Of a stretch of DNA of 64,000 bases, positions 29,535 to 37,906 are shown piece by piece. A program made the translations under genes and the position numbers. This DNA is from Thiobacillus sp. (GTDB lineage: Bacteria > Pseudomonadota > Gammaproteobacteria > Burkholderiales > Thiobacillaceae), in NCBI GenBank assembly GCA_021166845.1, contig JAJPEP010000097.1, positions 1-64,000 on the forward strand, given 5' to 3'. The notes beneath the pieces were generated by a model. The model ran no database searches, was not told the DNA's origin, and worked only from the letters and a program-made list of their open reading frames with translations. Position 1 is the stretch's first letter, and the number at the start of each line of letters is the position of its first letter.

Positions 29535-29752
29535 TCCCTTCAGTCAGCCTCTACGATCATGACCGGCAAATACTGCAGCGTCTGCAGCGGTGCGGCCGCC
29601 AAGCCCTGTTGCTCTATATATTTCCCGGTACGGCAATCGTGGTGGCGGGCGCCCAGGCCGCAGGCAGCCGTTTCGACCCCGGGGTCGTCGCCACGATTGC
29701 CCGCAAGCCTCTCCGCGAAGCCCTGCTCGCCGCACGCGGAGAAATACCATGA
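29531..29752 (+). CDS. Small translationally coupled ORF in the exporter operon
   Basis: A 73-codon frame that begins with GTG overlapping the hlyD stop (GTGA) and ends overlapping the ATG of the first ATPase (ATGA), exactly like the true genes around it. The product is mostly soluble with a weakly hydrophobic middle (ALLLYIFPGTAIVVAGAQAAG). I recognise no family. It may be a small subunit or only a coupling ORF that leads ribosomes into the ATPase gene. Confidence 0.5.
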   Translation: MIPSVSLYDHDRQILQRLQRCGRQALLLYIFPGTAIVVAGAQAAGSRFDPGVVATIARKPLREALLAARGEIP

Positions 29753-30687
29753 ACGATATTGCCATTCAGGTCAGCGGCCTTGGCCGCGCCTTCGGTGACA
29801 TGTGGGCGGTGCGCGGGCTCGATCTGGAAGTGAGGCGCGGCGAAATCTTCGGCCTGGTCGGCCCGGACGGCGCCGGCAAGACCACCACCATGCGCATGCT
29901 GACGGGCATTCTCGCCGCCAGCGAAGGCAGTGCGACCGTGGCGGGATTTTCCATCCAGGGCGGCGAAGAGGAAATCAAGTCCCGCATCAGCTACATGTCG
30001 CAGCGCTTCGGCCTGTACGGCGATCTCTCGGTGGAAGAGAACCTGCGCTTCTACGCCGACCTGTACGAAGTGCCGCGGCGCGAGCGCGAGCCGCTGGAAG
30101 AGCGGCTGCTCGGCTTCTCCAACCTCACTCCGTTCAGAAAGCGCCTGGCGCGCGACCTCTCCGGCGGCATGAAACAGAAACTCGGCCTGGCCTGCGCCCT
30201 GGTCCACAAGCCGGAAATCCTGTTCCTCGACGAGCCCACCAACGGCGTCGATCCGGTGTCGCGCCGCGATTTCTGGCGCATTCTCTACGCCATGCTCAAG
30301 GAAGGGGTGACGATCTTCGTTTCCACCGCCTACCTCGACGAGGCGGAGCGCTGCACCCGTGTCGGCCTGATGCACCGGGGTCGCCTGATCCAGTGCGACA
30401 CGCCGCAAAAACTCAAGGAAGGCATCCCCGGCCTGCTGCTGGAACTGGAAACCGCGCAACCACGCGTCGCGCGGGAGGCGCTCGTCACTCGGCTGGGGTC
30501 CAATCGCGTGAGCCTGTTCGGCGGCAAACTGCACCTCTACGCCGCAGACAATGAGGAGGCGGAGCAGGCCCGCACCGTGTTGCGCGAGGCCAACATCTCA
30601 ATACGGGGCGAAAACACGATCACCCCTTCGCTGGAGGACGTGTTCATTTATCAGCTTACGCGAAACCAGGTGGAGACGACGGCATGA
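29749..30687 (+). CDS. ABC exporter ATPase 1 (like the N-terminal half of YbhF)
   Basis: A 312-aa ATPase. Walker A is GPDGAGKTTT (Asp where Asn is usual, as in YbhF-type proteins), Q-loop YMSQRFGLYGDLSVEEN, signature LSGGMKQKLGLACAL, Walker B ILFLDEPTNGVDP. The switch position reads VSTAYLDEAERC: the His of the usual TH motif is replaced by Ala, so hydrolysis at this site may be impaired. A C-terminal ~85-residue domain follows (DrrA/CcmA-type). The ATG at 29749 overlaps the upstream small ORF. With the next gene it replaces the fused two-ATPase YbhF protein. Confidence 0.93.
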   Translation: MNDIAIQVSGLGRAFGDMWAVRGLDLEVRRGEIFGLVGPDGAGKTTTMRMLTGILAASEGSATVAGFSIQGGEEEIKSRISYMSQRFGLYGDLSVEENLRFYADLYEVPRREREPLEERLLGFSNLTPFRKRLARDLSGGMKQKLGLACALVHKPEILFLDEPTNGVDPVSRRDFWRILYAMLKEGVTIFVSTAYLDEAERCTRVGLMHRGRLIQCDTPQKLKEGIPGLLLELETAQPRVAREALVTRLGSNRVSLFGGKLHLYAADNEEAEQARTVLREANISIRGENTITPSLEDVFIYQLTRNQVETTA

Positions 30688-31640
30688 GCGCGGACTCCGC
30701 CGTGGAAGTGCGCGACCTGACCCGGGTGTTCGGCGATTTCGTCGCCGTCGATCGTATCTCGCTCTCTGTGGAAAAAGGTCAGGTATTCGGCTTTCTCGGT
30801 CCCAATGGCGCGGGCAAATCCACCACCATCCGCATGTTGTGCGGCCTGCTTTTGCCCAGTTCCGGCGAGGGCCGGGTGGCGGGCTTCGATGTCATGACCG
30901 AGTCCGAGACCATCAAGCGGCACATCGGCTACATGTCACAGAAATTCTCCCTCTACGACGATCTCAGCGTGGAGGAAAACATCGACTTCTACACCGGCAT
31001 CTACAACGTGCCCAGAGCCAAGCGCCGGACGCGCAAGGACTGGGTGCTGGAGATGGCGGGGCTCACCGACAAGCACAACCACCTTACCGGTTCGCTGGCC
31101 GGTGGCTGGAAGCAAAGGCTGGCGCTGGGCTGCGCGGTGCTGCACGAGCCGCAGATCCTGTTTCTCGACGAGCCGACCTCGGGCGTGGACCCGCTCTCGC
31201 GGCGTCAGTTCTGGGACCTGATCGCGCAGATGTCGCACCGCGGCACTACCGTTTTCGTCACCACCCATTACATGGAGGAGGCTGAATACTGCGATGAGCT
31301 GGCGCTGATCTACCACGGCAAGATGATCGCCAAGGGCAAACCCGCCGAGCTCAAGACCCTGATACCCGAGGACATTCTGGAAATCCACGTCGAACGCCCC
31401 TTCGAGGCGCTGGAACAACTGGAAGCCTCGAAGCTGGCACAGGAGGTCGCGCTGTTCGGCGACGCCCTGCACGCAGTGGTCAGCGATGCGGCCACGGCCA
31501 CCGCAGCGCTGAGAGGCTTCCTCGCGCAGCAAGGCTTCGCCGTGCAGTCCATCAAGCAGGTTACCCCCTCGATGGAGGACGTGTTCGTCTCCCTGATCGA
31601 ACTCGAAGACCGGCAGCGCGAGCAAGGAGGAAAAACATGA
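30684..31640 (+). CDS. ABC exporter ATPase 2 (like the C-terminal half of YbhF)
   Basis: A 318-aa ATPase with canonical motifs: Walker A GPNGAGKSTT, Q-loop YMSQKFSLYDDLSVEEN, Walker B ILFLDEPTSGVDP and switch His VTTHYMEEAEYCDE. The signature reads LAGGWKQRLALGCAVL (LAGG in place of LSGG). With ATPase 1 it likely forms a heterodimer having one full and one degenerate catalytic site. Overlaps neighbours on both sides by 4 bp (ATGA). Confidence 0.94.
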   Translation: MSADSAVEVRDLTRVFGDFVAVDRISLSVEKGQVFGFLGPNGAGKSTTIRMLCGLLLPSSGEGRVAGFDVMTESETIKRHIGYMSQKFSLYDDLSVEENIDFYTGIYNVPRAKRRTRKDWVLEMAGLTDKHNHLTGSLAGGWKQRLALGCAVLHEPQILFLDEPTSGVDPLSRRQFWDLIAQMSHRGTTVFVTTHYMEEAEYCDELALIYHGKMIAKGKPAELKTLIPEDILEIHVERPFEALEQLEASKLAQEVALFGDALHAVVSDAATATAALRGFLAQQGFAVQSIKQVTPSMEDVFVSLIELEDRQREQGGKT

Positions 31641-32761
31641 GAAAGCCCGGTTTCTCCTGGATCCGGTTGTGGGCGCTGGTGAAAAAGGAATTCATCCATA
31701 TCATCCGCGACCCGCGTTCCCTGGCGATGGCGTTCCTGATGCCGCTGATCCTGCTGATCCTGTTCGGCTATGCCATCACCATGGACATCAAGACGCTCAA
31801 TCTTGTCGTCTACGACCAGGACAAGAGTTCTGCCAGCCGCCATTACGTGGAAGGATTTCCGGCTTCCAGCTATTTCGACGTGGTCGCGGACGTGGAAAAT
31901 TACACCGATGCGCGCGCGCTGATCGACCAGGGCAAGGCGCACCTGGCGCTGGTGATCCCACGCCACTTCGCGCGCGACCTGGAGCGGGGGCGGACGACAA
32001 AGGTGCAGCTGCTCGCCGACGGCTCGGACGCCAACACCGCGACCATTGCCATGGGCTACGTCGAGGCCGTCACCGACCGCTTCAGTGCGGCGCAGCTGGG
32101 AGGCGAGATCGAGCTCGCCGTGGATAATCGCCTGCGGGTCTGGTACAACGCCGAGCTGAAAAGCCGCTGGTTCATCATCCCCGGCCTGATCGCGGTGATC
32201 ATGACGGTGATCACCGCCCTCCTCACCTCGCTCACCGTCTCGCGCGAGTGGGAGAGCGGCACCATGGAACAGCTGATCGCCACGCCGGTGCAGCCGGTCG
32301 AACTGTTCCTCGGCAAGATGGCGCCGTATTTCGTGATTGGCGTTCTGGACGTGCTGTTCTCGGTGGCGATGGGGGTATGGGTGTTCGACGTGCCGCTCAG
32401 GGGCAGCTTCCTCTTCCTGCTCGGCGTCACCGCGATGTTCCTGGTGGGCGGCCTGAGCCTCGGCATCATGGTTTCCACCATCGCAAAATCGCAGCTGGTT
32501 GCGAGCCAGCTGGCGATGGTGGTCACTTTCCTGCCGGCCTTCCTGCTTTCCGGCTTTCTTTATTCCATCGACAACATGCCGCGCTTTTTGCAGGTGGTCA
32601 CCCACGTGGTGCAGGCGCGCTATTTCGTCGAGGTGCTGAAGAACATTTTTCTCAAGGCCAGCCCGCCTTCCTTCGTGGCGGGAGACCTGATCTTCCTTGG
32701 ACTGTTCGCAGTGGTGGTGTTTGCCGTCGCCCTCGGCAAGTTCCGTAAAAAACTGGCCTGA
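31637..32761 (+). CDS. ABC-2-type exporter permease (YbhS-like)
   Basis: A 374-aa inner-membrane protein: N-terminal cytoplasmic segment (KKEFIHIIRDPRSLAMAFLMP), one membrane helix, a large periplasmic domain (about residues 45-175), then five hydrophobic helices with the ABC-2 motif SREWESGTMEQLIATPVQPVELFLGK. It is about 40% alike by eye to the next permease and would pair with it. Overlaps ATPase 2 by 4 bp. Confidence 0.93.
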   Translation: MRKPGFSWIRLWALVKKEFIHIIRDPRSLAMAFLMPLILLILFGYAITMDIKTLNLVVYDQDKSSASRHYVEGFPASSYFDVVADVENYTDARALIDQGKAHLALVIPRHFARDLERGRTTKVQLLADGSDANTATIAMGYVEAVTDRFSAAQLGGEIELAVDNRLRVWYNAELKSRWFIIPGLIAVIMTVITALLTSLTVSREWESGTMEQLIATPVQPVELFLGKMAPYFVIGVLDVLFSVAMGVWVFDVPLRGSFLFLLGVTAMFLVGGLSLGIMVSTIAKSQLVASQLAMVVTFLPAFLLSGFLYSIDNMPRFLQVVTHVVQARYFVEVLKNIFLKASPPSFVAGDLIFLGLFAVVVFAVALGKFRKKLA

Positions 32762-32772
32762 CGGGGAACATT

Positions 32773-33900
32773 ATGTGGGAAAGAATCTATCGCATGCTGG
32801 TGAAGGAATTCATCCAGGTGCTGCGCGACCCGCGCATGAAGGCGCTGATCTTCGTCATGCCGGTGATCCAGCTGATCATGTTCGGTTACGCCGTGACCAC
32901 TGACGTGGACCACATCAAGACCGCGGTGTGCGACCTCGACAAGAGCCCGCAGAGCCGTGCGCTGATCGAGCGCTTCACGGCCTCCGGCTATTTCACCGTG
33001 GTGGACAACACCGACCGGCCCGAACGGCTGGGTGAATTGCTTGATCGCGGCAAGGTGATCATGGGCATCCAGATCAACCGCGGCTTCGCCGACGACCTGA
33101 AATCGGGGCGTCCGGCAGCGATCCAGACGATTATCGACGGCACCGATTCGAATACCGGAACGGTGGCGATGGACTACGCCCAGCGCATCACCCAGGAGTT
33201 TTCACGGGCACGCGCCGCGCCGATCGAACTGACCCAGCTGGCGCAGGAGCAAGCCGACCCTATCGAGTTGCGTTCGCGCGCCTGGTTCAACCCCGACCTG
33301 AAGAGCCGCTACTACAACGTTCCCGGCGTGATCGCCGTGGTGGTGCTGCTGATCTCCCTGCTGCTCACCGCGATGGCGATCGTGCGCGAGCGCGAGATCG
33401 GCACCATGGAGCAACTGATGGTGACGCCAATCCAGCCCTTCGAACTGATACTCGGCAAGACCCTGCCGTTCGTGCTGATCAGCTTCATCGACGTGCTGGT
33501 GGTCACTTTTATCGGAATCAACTGGTTCAACGTGCCGATCCAGGGCAGCCTGTGGCTGCTGCTGTTCGGCGCCGGGCTGTACCTGATGTCCACCATCGGC
33601 ATCGGCCTGTTCATTTCCACCATCTCCCAGACCCAGCAGCAGGCGCTGATGTCGTCGTTCTTCTTCTACCTGCCCGCGGTGCTGCTGTCCGGCTTCATGT
33701 TCCCGATTTCGAACATGCCGGAGCCGGCGCAGTGGCTCACCTATCTCAACCCGCTGCGTTATTTCCTGGTCATCATCCGGGACATCTTCCTCAAGGGCAG
33801 CGGCCTGGAAACCCTGTGGCCCCAGTTCGCCGCCCTGGCGGTGCTCGGCACGGCACTTTTGCTCATCAGCTCGCTTCGCTTCAAGAAAAGGATGATCTGA
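32773..33900 (+). CDS. ABC-2-type exporter permease (YbhR-like)
   Basis: A 375-aa paralogue of the preceding permease with the same topology: KEFIQVLRDPRMKALIFVMP, periplasmic loop, and REREIGTMEQLMVTPIQPFELILGK before the helix bundle. It starts 11 bp after the first permease. The YbhGFSR-like exporter family has been linked to drug and cation export in E. coli; the substrate here is unknown. Confidence 0.93.
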   Translation: MWERIYRMLVKEFIQVLRDPRMKALIFVMPVIQLIMFGYAVTTDVDHIKTAVCDLDKSPQSRALIERFTASGYFTVVDNTDRPERLGELLDRGKVIMGIQINRGFADDLKSGRPAAIQTIIDGTDSNTGTVAMDYAQRITQEFSRARAAPIELTQLAQEQADPIELRSRAWFNPDLKSRYYNVPGVIAVVVLLISLLLTAMAIVREREIGTMEQLMVTPIQPFELILGKTLPFVLISFIDVLVVTFIGINWFNVPIQGSLWLLLFGAGLYLMSTIGIGLFISTISQTQQQALMSSFFFYLPAVLLSGFMFPISNMPEPAQWLTYLNPLRYFLVIIRDIFLKGSGLETLWPQFAALAVLGTALLLISSLRFKKRMI

Positions 33901-33901
33901 C

Positions 33902-34015
33902 ATGAAAAACCCACGCAATGTCGTCTTCATTTTTTGGACAATGAAGAAGCCGTTCAGTGAGCCATTGCCATGCGGATATCTTCTTTACCCCGGCAGAGCA
34001 GGAGATCAATCGTGA
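33902..34015 (+). CDS. 37-codon coupling ORF between the permease and the TetR-like gene
   Basis: MKNPRNVVFIFWTMKKPF..., starting 1 nt after the permease stop and ending with TGA that overlaps the GTG start of the next gene (GTGA). AAGGA lies about 10 nt upstream. It looks like a device for ribosome transit rather than a gene with a known product. Confidence 0.35.
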   Translation: MKNPRNVVFIFWTMKKPFSEPLPCGYLLYPGRAGDQS

Positions 34016-34599
34016 ATACTGGCGACATCGATACATTCGGACACGCGCATTTGGATCAATGGCTGGAAACCACGCGTCGTTACTTGTTTGCCGACTGGGA
34101 AAGCCTCGCCGGTGCGGCGGGGAAAGCGCTGCCCGAGCCGAGGCTGGACAGCCACGGCGCTCAGGACCGCTATCTTTCCCGGGCGCGCGGAAGCTTGCTG
34201 CGTCTTGTAAAACGCACTGCACGGCATGCTCGAAGCCCGCTGCAGGAACTGGAATGCGCCTTCTACTCTCAGGCTTCGTTCATCGCGCGGCATCCCGACG
34301 TTCCCGGGCGTCTTCTGGGATGGTTGTCGCAAGCTGGCGATAGCCGTATTCGCCGGCGTATCCAGAAGATCATCGGCCACTACGAATCACGCATTTGCCG
34401 AACGATCGATCGGGCCAGGCGCCAGGGATGCATCAGGGCCGACATCGACCCGCATGCAGCGGCGGGCATTTTCATCGGCATGATCCAGAGTCTGGCTCTC
34501 AGGATGAATGTCAATCTGCGTCAGCGAGAACTGCTGCTGCGTGAAGCATTCGAGAATTTTTCCCTGTATCGGGCAGGCATGGCCTCTGCATCGAAATGA
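34012..34599 (+). CDS. TetR-like protein lacking the DNA-binding domain
   Basis: A 195-aa protein whose C-terminal part matches the ligand domain of the TetR regulators at 26.0 and 47.1 kb: LECAFYSQASFIARHPDVPGR, IIGHYESRICRTIDRARRQG, IRADIDPHAAAGIFIGMIQSL. The N-terminal ~80 residues are helical but contain no TetR helix-turn-helix (none of the usual DVTTQDMAxAxGVTQGAxFRHF pattern). GTG at 34012 is preceded by AGGAGA at 7 nt, an excellent ribosome-binding site, so the start is well supported and the HTH is truly absent in frame. It might dimerise with the full-length paralogues and act as a modulator, or bind a ligand alone. It may be co-transcribed with the exporter and with the membrane-protein gene 50 bp downstream. 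Confidence 0.8.
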   Translation: MNTGDIDTFGHAHLDQWLETTRRYLFADWESLAGAAGKALPEPRLDSHGAQDRYLSRARGSLLRLVKRTARHARSPLQELECAFYSQASFIARHPDVPGRLLGWLSQAGDSRIRRRIQKIIGHYESRICRTIDRARRQGCIRADIDPHAAAGIFIGMIQSLALRMNVNLRQRELLLREAFENFSLYRAGMASASK

Positions 34600-34649
34600 C
34601 ATCAGGCGAAGAGGATTCTTTATCAAAACCAGTGAAGAGGAGGTTCACC

Positions 34650-35078
34650 ATGTCCCCATCCGAACACCGACGCGGGTTCAGTATCTGGGCGATTTCGCTG
34701 GTCGCAGTCGGATTCGGCCTGCTGACCGTCAAGGAAGGCGGCACGATCCTGTTCGGCGACGCGGCGGCACTCGCTGCGGCCGGCAACTACGTGCCGTTCG
34801 TGCTCTGGTTCAACTTCCTCGCGGGCTTCGCCTATGTCGCAGCCGGCGCCGGGCTGTGGCTGATGCAGCGCTGGGCGGTGCGGCTGGCCGTCGCCATCGC
34901 CGCGGCAACGGCATTCACTTTTACGGCTTTCGGCGTGCACGTCTATGCCGGCGGCGCCTTCGAGCCACGCACGGTGATCGCCATGAGCCTGCGAACGCTG
35001 GTGTGGGTGACGATCGCGGCCATCGCCTGGCGTGGGCTGTTGCGCGTGCAGGCCAGACGACAAGGAATCGAGCCATGA
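34650..35078 (+). CDS. Small four-helix membrane protein, paralogue of 47894-48298
   Basis: A 142-aa inner-membrane protein with four hydrophobic segments: SIWAISLVAVGFGLLTVKEGG, YVPFVLWFNFLAGFAYVAAG, LAVAIAAATAFTFTAFGVHV and MSLRTLVWVTIAAIAWRGLL. The motif KEGGTILFGDAAA is conserved in the paralogue. I recall no defined function for this family. A GGAGG ribosome-binding site fixes the ATG at 34650. Both copies follow a TetR-type gene. Its stop overlaps the next start by 4 bp (ATGA). Confidence 0.85.
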   Translation: MSPSEHRRGFSIWAISLVAVGFGLLTVKEGGTILFGDAAALAAAGNYVPFVLWFNFLAGFAYVAAGAGLWLMQRWAVRLAVAIAAATAFTFTAFGVHVYAGGAFEPRTVIAMSLRTLVWVTIAAIAWRGLLRVQARRQGIEP

Positions 35079-35824
35079 ATAGGCATGCGCGCCTCACCGC
35101 CGCCCTCTGGACGTGTCTGGCATTGGCCGCCAGCGCCAGTCCGTCGCTGGCGGCGCCCGATGCCGACCCGGCGCAAGCTCATGCCGGCGGCAGTGCAACG
35201 GGTTCGATCACCGACGTGTCCGCCTCCCCGCCGACGCCTGTTGTGAAACCGCAATCCAGGCCGGATTTTTCCGGTCATTGGACCCTCGATGCCAAGGCCA
35301 GCGATGACCCGCAGGAAAGGATCAAGCAAGCGATGAAGCAAGCCAGGAGCGGCGGGCAGGGGATGCGGGGCGGTGGCGGCATGGGCGGTGGCGGCATGGG
35401 CGGCAAACGCCAGGGGCGCGGATCGCAAGAGGGAATGGGCGGGCGCGGCGAAATACCATTCGATGACCGGGCCGCACTGGTCGCCACTGCGAAAACACTC
35501 GACATCACCCATGAGGACCCGATGCTGCTTGTCGTCGACGAGAACGATCGGCATCAGCGCCTTTTCACCGACTTCCGCGGCGTCAGCGTTTCCGCCAGCG
35601 GCGGCGCCCAGCCGCAGGCGGCCGTTGCGGGCTGGGAAGGTGACGTGCTGGTGGTCGAATCAAGAATGAACCATGGCGCAAGGCTGGTTCGGCAATACCG
35701 GATCGACGCCGGAACAGGACGGCTCATGATTTCATCGACGGCCGAGCTTCCGAATCGGCAGGAAGTCACATTTCTTCTGGTATACGGCCGCCTTACGCCC
35801 GGGACGGATACCGGAAACCGCTGA
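35075..35824 (+). CDS. Secreted protein with a Gly/Met-rich linker, unknown function
   Basis: A 249-aa exported protein: signal peptide (RLTAALWTCLALAASASPSLAA), then a short block SRPDFSGHWTLDAKAS that recalls repeated secreted beta-domain proteins. A helix and a glycine-rich stretch with MGGGGMGGK-type repeats (about residues 90-125) follow, then a beta-rich domain (about residues 130-249) with LLVVDENDRHQRLFTDF and GWEGDVLVVESR. I do not recognise a named function. It is coupled to the membrane-protein gene by a 4-bp overlap. Confidence 0.75.
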   Translation: MNRHARLTAALWTCLALAASASPSLAAPDADPAQAHAGGSATGSITDVSASPPTPVVKPQSRPDFSGHWTLDAKASDDPQERIKQAMKQARSGGQGMRGGGGMGGGGMGGKRQGRGSQEGMGGRGEIPFDDRAALVATAKTLDITHEDPMLLVVDENDRHQRLFTDFRGVSVSASGGAQPQAAVAGWEGDVLVVESRMNHGARLVRQYRIDAGTGRLMISSTAELPNRQEVTFLLVYGRLTPGTDTGNR

Positions 35825-36019
35825 ACGGCCGATCCGGCATGACTTGTTGCGAGAACAGGAGACATGGTGAACATGGACGATTTGCAGCCCATACTGTTTG
35901 AAGGTATTGGGGAACATCGAAGACCGGGTTCGATGCGGCGGGCACACGCCTGCCGAGGCAACCCTTTGCCGGCGATCGAAACGAACCGTTCATTTTGTTT
36001 TCAAAAAAGATGGCGTGAT

Positions 36020-36454
36020 ATGCGCTACGCAGGATATCGGCTCATGGCCTTCACGATGATGTTCATCGTTATTCAACCATCGGTTTCCGCCGCTGAGGAA
36101 ATGGTGCTCGAGAAGGTGATGAAGGAGCAGGCGAAAAATATGCGGCGTATCGCCGGCGGCATCGCGCGCGAAGACTACGAACAAGTGGTGAGGGCATCTC
36201 TGGCCGTGATCGACCCTCCACATCCATCATCGACACTGGGCGAAAAGCTCAAATTGATGGGGTTTCTGGGCACCGACATCGGCCGCTTCAAGGAACTGGA
36301 CGGAAATACCAAGGAGCGGGCGGCCGCCCTGGCCAAAACCGCCAGAAGTCAGAACGGCGAGGCGACCATTGCTGCTTTCCAGCGGCTGCAAATGAGCTGC
36401 CTGGCCTGCCACAGCGAGTTTCGTAAGTCATTTCAAGATTATTTCAACCACTGA
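36020..36454 (+). CDS. Cytochrome c'-like periplasmic haem protein
   Basis: A 144-aa exported protein: signal peptide (MRYAGYRLMAFTMMFIVIQP ending VSA), an all-helical body, and one haem-binding CLACH motif near the C-terminus (about residue 127) followed by HSEFRKSFQDYF. A C-terminal CxxCH on a four-helix protein of this size is the class II (cytochrome c') layout. The ATG at 36020 is chosen because it starts the signal peptide; the ORF-track start at 35864 adds unrelated residues. 13 bp upstream of the His-rich protein gene. Confidence 0.82.
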   Translation: MRYAGYRLMAFTMMFIVIQPSVSAAEEMVLEKVMKEQAKNMRRIAGGIAREDYEQVVRASLAVIDPPHPSSTLGEKLKLMGFLGTDIGRFKELDGNTKERAAALAKTARSQNGEATIAAFQRLQMSCLACHSEFRKSFQDYFNH

Positions 36455-36467
36455 GAAGGAGCGCACC

Positions 36468-36965
36468 ATGCAACACCGCAAGCAAACCCTGATTACCCTT
36501 TTGTTCGCCGGCATTCTGTCGTTGGCCACGGCGCAGGCCATGGCCAAGGATGATGCGCATCACCATCACGACGGCGGCGCCTCAGCCGGACTGTCGCTCA
36601 ACAATGGCGCCAAATGGAAGACTGATGCGCCTTTGCGCGAGGGCATGAAAAACATCCGGAACGTGCTCGAACCGCAACTGCCGGCAATTCACAATAACAA
36701 ACTGAAGCCCGCGCAGTACCAGACCCTGGCCGGGGAGATCAACGCCGAATTGTCCGCCATCGTGAAGAGTTGTAAATTGGATAAGGAGGCCGACGCCATG
36801 CTGCATCTGGTGCTGGCCGACATCATTGAGGGCGTCGACGCGCTGGCGGGTGAGAACAAGCAAGTCGGCCGCCACGAGGGTGCGGTGAAGATTTACAAGG
36901 GGCTGGAAAATTACGGCGCTTACTTTGCCCATCCGAATTGGCAGCCGATGACTCACGGAGAATAA
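36468..36965 (+). CDS. His-rich periplasmic helical protein, unknown function
   Basis: A 165-aa exported protein with a signal peptide (ITLLFAGILSLATAQAMA) and a metal-binding-like N-terminus (DDAHHHHD). The rest looks like a four-helix bundle (EGMKNIRNVLEPQLPAIHNN, INAELSAIVKSCKLDKEADAM, LHLVLADIIEGVDALAGE). There is no CxxCH. It follows the cytochrome c'-like gene by 13 bp and precedes a two-component pair, so it may act with the cytochrome, perhaps in metal or haem handling. Function is not known to me. Confidence 0.75.
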   Translation: MQHRKQTLITLLFAGILSLATAQAMAKDDAHHHHDGGASAGLSLNNGAKWKTDAPLREGMKNIRNVLEPQLPAIHNNKLKPAQYQTLAGEINAELSAIVKSCKLDKEADAMLHLVLADIIEGVDALAGENKQVGRHEGAVKIYKGLENYGAYFAHPNWQPMTHGE

Positions 36966-37132
36966 GGCAATGGCGGAACCCGGATGCAAACTGCGCGCCG
37001 AAACGCGGGAGGGGAAGATCGTGCGCGCAGCTGGTGGCTGGAAGAAATCCTTGTTTGACGAAGGGAGGGGAATTTCTCCGATTTTTTGCGTGGAGTGAGT
37101 GCGTAAATCTGACCTTCCAGGGAGAGGAAAGT

Positions 37133-37906
37133 ATGAGTGCAGAACCCGATGTGCCCGATATGCGGACGGACCAACCGGTTTGCAGCATGGAGCGGCAATG
37201 TAGCGTGCTGATCGTGGATGACGATGCGGAATTGTGCGATCTGCTGGTGCGCTATCTGCAGGGCAACGGATTCGAGGTGTTTGCAGTCGGCGATGGTGCG
37301 GCAATGGAAAAGCACCTGCGCGGCCGGCCCGCAGATCTGGTTGTTCTCGACCTGATGCTACCCGGCAAGGATGGCTTGACCATCGCACGGGAACTGCGCG
37401 GCGGCGGCAACATGCCGGTGATCATACTGTCGGCACGCGCCGACGATATCGACCGCATCATCGGACTGGAAGTGGGCGCCGACGATTATTTGTCCAAACC
37501 ATTCAACCCGCGCGAACTGCTGGCACGCATCCGCGCCGTGTTGCGCCGCAGGATGGCGGAGACGGCAGGAGATGCGCCCTCGGCCGCGGGGCAGGTGCAC
37601 CGGTTCGGGCCTTTCCGTCTCGATATGAAGGCGCACCAGTTGGCCCGGGGTGACCAGGAGGTTCCGCTGACCACCGCGGAGTTCAAGCTGCTGAGCCTGT
37701 TTGTTGGGCTCCCCAACCAGTTGTTGAGCCGTGACACGCTGATGAACATGCTCAAGGGCTACGAGTGCGCCCCGTTCGACCGCAGCATCGATGTCGCGGT
37801 TACACGGCTGCGGCGCAAGATCGAGGACAACCCCGGCGCGCCACAATTCATCCGCACCGTGAGGGGCGAAGGTTATCTGTTTACGCCGAACCACAAACTC
37901 AAGTGA
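37133..37906 (+). CDS. OmpR-family response regulator
   Basis: A 257-aa regulator with an intact receiver: acidic pair in VLIVDDDAEL, phospho-acceptor Asp in LVVLDLMLPG, Thr/Ser in IILSARADD, Lys in LSKPFNPREL. The C-terminal winged helix has LTTAEFKLLSLFVGLPNQ and VAVTRLRRKIEDNP...VRGEGYLF. GGGAGAGGAA precedes the ATG. It overlaps the sensor kinase gene by 4 bp (GTGA). It contrasts with the degenerate receiver at 3.5 kb. Confidence 0.95.
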   Translation: MSAEPDVPDMRTDQPVCSMERQCSVLIVDDDAELCDLLVRYLQGNGFEVFAVGDGAAMEKHLRGRPADLVVLDLMLPGKDGLTIARELRGGGNMPVIILSARADDIDRIIGLEVGADDYLSKPFNPRELLARIRAVLRRRMAETAGDAPSAAGQVHRFGPFRLDMKAHQLARGDQEVPLTTAEFKLLSLFVGLPNQLLSRDTLMNMLKGYECAPFDRSIDVAVTRLRRKIEDNPGAPQFIRTVRGEGYLFTPNHKLK

